Below, piece after piece: positions 4,487-8,354 of a stretch of DNA of 8,354 nucleotides; the first letter of the stretch is position 1, and each line of letters starts with the position of its first letter. Location of the stretch: contig JAMCYN010000055.1 in NCBI GenBank assembly GCA_023474015.1, forward strand, positions 2,606 to 10,959, read 5' to 3'. The DNA is from Armatimonadota bacterium. Lineage in GTDB: Bacteria; Armatimonadota; UBA5829. The notes below the pieces were generated by a model. The model was not told where the DNA came from and did no database searches. It saw only the letters and a program-made list of their open reading frames with translations. Both the position numbers and the translations under genes were made by a program.

Positions 4487-7165
4487 TCAGAACGGTGTCA
4501 CGTCGTCGGCCGACCTGACTAGGAGCCGACGGCCGCCATCCGGGGCGCGGGAACTGATGCCGGTGACTGTGATGAAGGTCCACGCCGGGTTGATTGTATC
4601 GCCGTTCGGGAACTCGAGCTTGACGGGGTCGGGGCCGCCGTCGGTTATCGTAAGAGCGCCGTGGTCCAGCAGGCCGAACGTTCGAACGAGCAGGCCGATA
4701 TTGTTCAAGCCGCTGCCGTTGTTGACTCCGAGCTGGCCGTCGGGCTGGACTCCGAAATCACCGCCGCCCAACGCTTTGGTGTTGAGTCCGAGGGGGGGTG
4801 GCGTTCCCCATTCAGGCGCGAGAACCTCGATGGAGGCGGCACCAACTGCGCGCTCACCGTCGGTTGTGGTCATGACCCCATGTATCCCGATCAAGTCGCC
4901 GACCTTGATCCGGCTGTCGTTGGTGTTGACGCGTATTCCCGAAACCCGATCAGGCTGCTCGGCGTACACACCTCCGGGGAACTTGGCGGTCAGTATCAAC
5001 TCTCCGAGGCTCACAGGGAAGCCGTCGTGCGCGGTCTTCGCCCAGACACAATCCTTGAACGGCGCGAGACTGCCCCAGCCGACGCATTGGACATCGACCG
5101 ATTGTGCGTTGATCACCTTTTGGCCGTCTACCGTGCCTACCGCGCCGTGAACGTATATGAAGTCGCCGAGGTTGAGGCTCGTATTCGCTGTATAGATCCG
5201 AATCCCCGCGAGGCCGTTGGGGTGCACTACATAAATGTATCCCAGGTGTTTTTCGACCACGACAATGTGGCCGAAGTTCGCAGGCTGGCCGTCCGGCTGA
5301 CGCTTTGCCCACACACAGCCCGGCAGCCCGGCGGTGGTCGTGTGAAGGACGGCGCTTCCGAGGGCGCCGTCGGAGCCGACCGCCCAGCCGTTGTTGGCGT
5401 CGGTGAACCGAATGGAGTGCAGGGAGTATGGCCACCCAGGGTTCTGAGACGACCAGCTATCCCCGCCGTTTGTTGTATGCAGAATCCCGTTGCCCGCAAT
5501 CCAGCCCACTTGCGAGTTCAGGAACTGGACCGAGAGGAGCGGACCATCCGTGCCCGAAACCTGCGGAGTTCCCGTCGCGCCGCCGTCCGTGGTCTTGAGG
5601 ATGACTCCATTGTCGCCGACCACCCAGGCGATGTTTGCGTCGTAGGCATCGGCTGCCCAGAACTGCCCCGGGGTGCCGGTGTAGAACGAGGTCCAGTTCG
5701 TGCCGCCGTTGGTCGTCTTGAGGATAATCCCTGATGCGGGCGAGCCGCCGACCGCCCAGCCGGTGGACGAATTGACGAAGCGCACGGAGTTCAGCCAGAA
5801 GCTGGGGTCGGTGTGCTGAAGGGTCCAGTCGGAGCCGCCATTGGTGGTCTTGAGTATGGTTCCATCGTAGCCGACTACCCAGCCCGTGTCCGCGTCAGTG
5901 AAATACGCGGACATCAACTGGACGCGCGTGTTTGGAGGCAGCGACTGTGGAGTCCAGTCGGTACCGCCATTAGTGGTCTTGAGTATCTTGCTATCACCGC
6001 CGAGGGTGATGCCCACCGCCCAACCGGTGCTGGTGTTTACGAAAAATGTCGAGAACAGCTTGCAGTTGGGGTCGGAATACTGGGTGGTCCAGGTCGCGCC
6101 GCTGTCGGTTGTCTTCAATATTGTGCCGGCCCCTCCGACGACCCACGCGGTCGTGTTGCCCACCGAGAAGATTGACCACAGGTCCTGCCCGTTGTGCGTG
6201 CCGGAGGATTGCCAGTTCACGCCGCCGTCGGTGGTGCAAAGCATTGTGCCGTTGTGGCCGACCGCCCAGCCGTTGTCCGCGTCTATGAAGTGCATGCCGT
6301 AAATCTGCGAACCGGCGGCTGAGGCCTGTGGCGTCCAGGTCTCGCCTACCTTCGTGATCTTGTAGCTCATGCCCAATCCCGCGGCCCAGACGGTGTTAGC
6401 GTCGATGGAGTGCACGGAGGTCAGGGTTGTTGACCCGCCTACGCTCTGAGGTGTCCACAGCTCGCCGCCGTTGGTAGTGTGCAGAACCGTGCCATTATCG
6501 CCGACCGCCCAGCCTTCGCTTGCGTTCAGAAAATCGACCGACCAGAGCGTCTCGGTAGTACCGGCTGCCTGCGACAGCCAGATCGCGCCGCCATCGGTCG
6601 TGCTTATGATCTCGCCATTCTCGCCGACCGCCCAGCCCGTGCTGGAGTTGATGAAATTGATGGAGAGCAGTAATACATTTGTATCAGAGGTCTGTGTCTG
6701 CCAGTTGACGCCGCCATCGGTCGTTTTCAGTATGATACCGTCCGCTCCAGCGACCCAGCCGGTGTTGGCGTCGACGAAGTGTACCGTGTATGCCGCCTCC
6801 GAGCGCATATTCGTCCAATGGTTGCCACCATCGGTCGTCTTGAGGATCGCGCCGGGGCCGACCGCCCAGCCGGTGTTTGCATTAAGGAAACGGACGCATC
6901 GCAGTTCGACGCTTGTCCCCGATGTCTGAGGAACCCAGGACGCGCCGCCGTTGGTGGTCTTCAGGATCGTCCCAGCATCACCTACCGCCCACCCGGTGCT
7001 CATGCTCACAAAGTGGGTCGACCAGAGGATATGGCCTTGAGGCAGGGGATACTGCCATTCCCAGCCGCCATCGCCCGTCGAGATGAACGAGGCCGCGAAC
7101 GCACCTGCGGCCACAAAGATGAGAAAAGCGGCCACAGCCGCTGAGGATAGCCTGATCAATCGCAT
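4487..7165 (-). CDS. Secreted Ycf48-like double beta-propeller protein with OB-like modules
   Basis: Exported 892-residue protein of unknown function. Residues 1-24 form a signal peptide (RLIR, hydrophobic core, AFA before Ala25). Fourteen repeats of the form GWAVG..G.ILKTTDGG..W follow, with the first Trp at 59, 100, 137, 178, 219, 260, 300, 341, 382, 429, 470, 514, 555 and 594. These are Ycf48/BNR Asp-box repeats; Ycf48 itself is a seven-bladed propeller, so 14 units suggest two propellers. Unit 6 lacks the DGG and unit 14 has a degenerate box. Residues 617-705 and 706-791 are two copies of a module starting CVWAK and containing SGIR/AGIR, GD.I..HG and TDGE/VDGQ, resembling OB-fold modules of secreted proteins; 792-892 is a third, diverged segment. 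No LPXTG, PEP-CTERM or membrane anchor is seen. The ATG at 7165 has GGAGG 8 nt upstream. Binding or scaffold roles are only inference. Confidence 0.9.
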   Translation of the reverse strand: MRLIRLSSAAVAAFLIFVAAGAFAASFISTGDGGWEWQYPLPQGHILWSTHFVSMSTGWAVGDAGTILKTTNGGASWVPQTSGTSVELRCVRFLNANTGWAVGPGAILKTTDGGNHWTNMRSEAAYTVHFVDANTGWVAGADGIILKTTDGGVNWQTQTSDTNVLLLSINFINSSTGWAVGENGEIISTTDGGAIWLSQAAGTTETLWSVDFLNASEGWAVGDNGTVLHTTNGGELWTPQSVGGSTTLTSVHSIDANTVWAAGLGMSYKITKVGETWTPQASAAGSQIYGMHFIDADNGWAVGHNGTMLCTTDGGVNWQSSGTHNGQDLWSIFSVGNTTAWVVGGAGTILKTTDSGATWTTQYSDPNCKLFSTFFVNTSTGWAVGITLGGDSKILKTTNGGTDWTPQSLPPNTRVQLMSAYFTDADTGWVVGYDGTILKTTNGGSDWTLQHTDPSFWLNSVRFVNSSTGWAVGGSPASGIILKTTNGGTNWTSFYTGTPGQFWAADAYDANIAWVVGDNGVILKTTDGGATGTPQVSGTDGPLLSVQFLNSQVGWIAGNGILHTTNGGDSWSSQNPGWPYSLHSIRFTDANNGWAVGSDGALGSAVLHTTTAGLPGCVWAKRQPDGQPANFGHIVVVEKHLGYIYVVHPNGLAGIRIYTANTSLNLGDFIYVHGAVGTVDGQKVINAQSVDVQCVGWGSLAPFKDCVWAKTAHDGFPVSLGELILTAKFPGGVYAEQPDRVSGIRVNTNDSRIKVGDLIGIHGVMTTTDGERAVGAASIEVLAPEWGTPPPLGLNTKALGGGDFGVQPDGQLGVNNGSGLNNIGLLVRTFGLLDHGALTITDGGPDPVKLEFPNGDTINPAWTFITVTGISSRAPDGGRRLLVRSADDVTPF

Positions 7166-7214
7166 ATCCAGTACCTCCGGTACTAACGCGGGGAAATTCC
7201 ATCTTGTTGAGTGT

Positions 7215-7220
7215 ACTATA
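7215..7220 (-). promoter_or_regulatory. Weak -10-like box upstream of the propeller gene
   Basis: On the minus strand TATAGT lies about 50 nt before the ATG, in the AT-richer part of the leader. No good -35 is found at the usual distance (TCAGCC at 17 nt), so this is a suggestion only. Element D lies just upstream of it and could separate this gene from the acetyltransferase transcript. Confidence 0.22.
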
Positions 7221-7258
7221 GATCATATTCCACGTCTGGCTGAGTTAGAAACCAGAAT

Positions 7259-7323
7259 ATAGGCAACAGGGAACAGGCCAGGTCCCTTCCCTTCTGTTCC
7301 CTGTTCCCTATTCCCTGTTCCCT
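7259..7323. repeat. Heptamer inverted-repeat element D (3' of the acetyltransferase gene)
   Basis: Arms 7259-7276 and 7294-7311 pair at 17 of 18 positions, including 12 contiguous (7265-7276 with 7294-7305), around a 17-nt loop. Units on the minus strand are AGGGAAC and AGGGAAT, running on to 7323. The TAG stop of the acetyltransferase gene (7322-7324) is the first part of this array. The loop contains AGGTCCCTTC (7280-7289), identical to element A. It could act as a transcript end, but no T-run follows. Confidence 0.85.
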
Positions 7324-8224
7324 AGTTTGGCGACGGCCCTTCGGTTCCGGGGTCGAAGTAGGTGACGTGGCCATTGTCGAGGGTGGTTTCGATGAGATGC
7401 CGCATTCGTTCCTCGTGCTCGACGAGTTCGGTGATCTCGCGGTCCTGCTTATCGGCTGCCGTTGCGGAGATTATGGCGCGGGCTTCGGCGCAGGACTCGC
7501 AGTCGGGCAAGTCGCACAACAGCGCCTCCTGGTCGAACTTGAGCGCCTCCTCTGCGGCGTTTACCACGGCCCTGGCGCTCATGAGCCTGGCCGCGCATTT
7601 GCCGATCAGGGTTTCGCGTATCGCGTTGTGCTCCCGGAGGATTTCCTCGATGGCCATGAAGCCTCGGCTGCATCCGGGCCGCCTGACCCACTTGCGAACG
7701 ACCTTGTCCTGTGGAGTCTTGATTTCGATCTTTCTGGTGCGTTCGAGGTATGGCAGGTTTGCGAGTTCCTCGGCTACGTGTATCATCGAGTTCGAGGTCT
7801 GAGTCGTGCCTAGTTGGAGAATTTTGCTGTTGGCCTGCAGTGCCTTGAACAGCGCGGACCCTCGCCCGAATGGGTGCGTTTTCTCGTGCCCTTCAGTGAT
7901 GGCCTCGGCGAGGGCGCCTATGGCTGCCACCGAATGGGTGGGGTGGAGGCTGCGGACAGCATTAGACCGCTTCCGAACCTCCTCCGATACGGCGCCCACC
8001 AGTGACGGCGTATCTTTCGGATCAAAAACGCCTGAGCCGAAGCTGAATGTGGGGACGACCAGCGTTCCCTCAGGTCCCAGAACATCGAGGATTGCATCCA
8101 CGACTGCCGCCGCACCGCCGGATACCTTGCCGAAGCTGGACAGCGAAGCGTGGACCAAGACCGCATCGCCGGCCTTGAGACCGAGTTCGGTAATTCCTCT
8201 GATTATATGCTGCTTTGTCACCAT
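7322..8224 (-). CDS. AAC(3)-family N-acetyltransferase homologue
   Basis: Member of the Antibiotic_NAT (aminoglycoside 3-N-acetyltransferase) family, 300 residues, which moves the acetyl group of acetyl-CoA to an amine. Family blocks are seen: VHASLSSFGKVSGGA (24-38), GPEGTLVVPTFSF (50-62), RSLHPTHSVAAIG (91-103) with the conserved His pair 94 and 97, HPFGRGSALFK (117-127) and ILQLG (135-139). After about residue 180 it has GCSRGF (184-189) and CDLPDCESC (237-245), giving Cys185, 210, 237, 242 and 245; such Cys spacing could bind a metal. Most members in environmental genomes are not proven resistance enzymes, so resistance is not claimed. The ATG at 8224 has no Shine-Dalgarno because a group II intron ends 3 nt upstream. 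The stop codon is made by the heptamer array of element D. Confidence 0.9.
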   Translation of the reverse strand: MVTKQHIIRGITELGLKAGDAVLVHASLSSFGKVSGGAAAVVDAILDVLGPEGTLVVPTFSFGSGVFDPKDTPSLVGAVSEEVRKRSNAVRSLHPTHSVAAIGALAEAITEGHEKTHPFGRGSALFKALQANSKILQLGTTQTSNSMIHVAEELANLPYLERTRKIEIKTPQDKVVRKWVRRPGCSRGFMAIEEILREHNAIRETLIGKCAARLMSARAVVNAAEEALKFDQEALLCDLPDCESCAEARAIISATAADKQDREITELVEHEERMRHLIETTLDNGHVTYFDPGTEGPSPN

Positions 8225-8230
8225 GGTATC

Positions 8231-8263
8231 GAGTAGGTGGGGTCGTCACCGGCCCCACCTCTC
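8231..8263 (-). ncRNA. Group II intron domain VI with branch-point A
   Basis: An 8-bp stem (AGGTGGGG with CCCCACCT, 8253-8260 and 8235-8242) closes a 10-nt loop. Below it a single unpaired A (at 8234) is flanked by a second 3-bp GAG/CTC helix (8261-8263 with 8231-8233). A bulged A seven bases from the intron 3' end is the classic branch-point arrangement that attacks the 5' splice site. Confidence 0.82.
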
Positions 8264-8265
8264 AC

Positions 8266-8297
8266 ACCACCGTACGTGCCGTTCGGCATACGGCGGT
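8266..8297 (-). ncRNA. Group II intron domain V (catalytic core)
   Basis: A 32-nt hairpin: nine lower base pairs including one G.U, a two-base bulge in the 3' strand (within ACG), a short upper helix and a GAAC tetraloop. The pattern CCGTAT...ACGTACGG is the conserved domain V core. The catalytic triad is CGC (with G in the wobble pair) rather than AGC, as in group IIC introns. The loop differs from the usual GNRA in its last base, and the upper stem is one or two pairs shorter than the 34-nt consensus. Confidence 0.85.
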
Positions 8298-8354
8298 TCT
8301 CAAAGAATCAGGCGAAGCGTTGATGTGTATAGAGCAGACTGACAAGCCCCTGCC

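Larger units (their letters stand above)
8228..8354 (-). mobile_element. Group II intron, 3' end only (continues beyond window)
   Basis: The minus strand ends with domain V, domain VI and the terminal CTCGAT expected of a bacterial group II intron (3' AY end at 8228). Only the last 127 nt are visible. The upstream part (8298-8354) shows no reverse transcriptase motif, and its three minus frames contain no recognisable maturase tail, so the intron-encoded protein, if present, lies beyond 8354. The CGC triad in domain V favours the bacterial IIC type. The 3' exon is ACC followed by the ATG of the acetyltransferase gene, so the intron inserted in the leader of that gene. Whether the intron is complete and able to splice cannot be judged here. 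Confidence 0.82.

Noticed and set aside
4661..5734. 357-residue plus-strand open frame
   Set aside because: It lies wholly inside the propeller gene on the other strand, has no family features, and is kept open by high GC and the regular repeats.
7322..8224. Aminoglycoside resistance gene
   Set aside because: Only family membership is visible; the Cys-rich C-terminus and lack of resistance-gene context do not support a resistance call.
7806..8342. 178-residue plus-strand open frame running into the intron
   Set aside because: It is antisense to the acetyltransferase and crosses the group II intron domains; composition looks like a shadow frame.
8298..8354. C-terminal end of an intron-encoded reverse transcriptase
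   Set aside because: Two minus frames stop within this stretch and the third runs into domain V; none shows maturase or endonuclease motifs.

Overview
The window looks like GC-rich bacterial chromosome, and every convincing gene lies on the minus strand. Reading in transcription order (high to low coordinates), it holds the 3' end of a group II intron, an AAC(3)-family acetyltransferase, a secreted 892-residue beta-propeller protein, and then a tight seven-gene run: phhB, a FolM/PTR1-like SDR, folB, folK, folE, trxB and an MFS transporter cut off by the left edge. The lineage cannot be fixed from this sequence. Long extracytoplasmic Ycf48-like repeat proteins with C-terminal OB-like modules, and an AAC(3) homologue with a Cys-rich tail, are reminiscent of Armatimonadota or related candidate phyla, but that is only a guess.

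Right edge (about 8228-8354): the minus strand carries a recognisable domain V and domain VI of a group II intron, with a CGC triad, a two-base bulge and a bulged branch-point A seven bases from the 3' end. The intron ends three bases before the ATG of the acetyltransferase gene, so it separates that gene from its original leader.

Middle (4487-7322): the acetyltransferase is followed by a large exported protein with exactly 14 Ycf48/BNR-type repeats (residues about 50-616, two times seven blades), then two tandem OB-like modules and a third diverged module. It has a signal peptide, a good Shine-Dalgarno and no visible anchor.

Left half (1-4290): this is a pterin/folate operon. FolE makes dihydroneopterin triphosphate from GTP, FolB cleaves dihydroneopterin, FolK pyrophosphorylates the product, the SDR probably reduces a dihydropterin, and the carbinolamine dehydratase PhhB dehydrates 4a-hydroxytetrahydropterin. 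folP, folC and folA are absent from the window. The pairing of PhhB with a FolM-like reductase suggests that a reduced pterin cofactor may be made and recycled in addition to, or instead of, plain folate. trxB and an MFS permease follow with little spacing (39 and 1 nt).

The most unusual layer is non-coding. Four gene junctions carry arrays of 7-bp units. In three of them the arrays form long inverted repeats around a shared TCCCT...TTCTG core. The heptamer differs between elements, but the two arms of one element match each other. The arrays sit at or within a few codons of stop codons and have supplied the C-terminal residues of FolB and PhhB, the stop codons of PhhB and of the acetyltransferase, and the sequence upstream of the SDR and folK starts.
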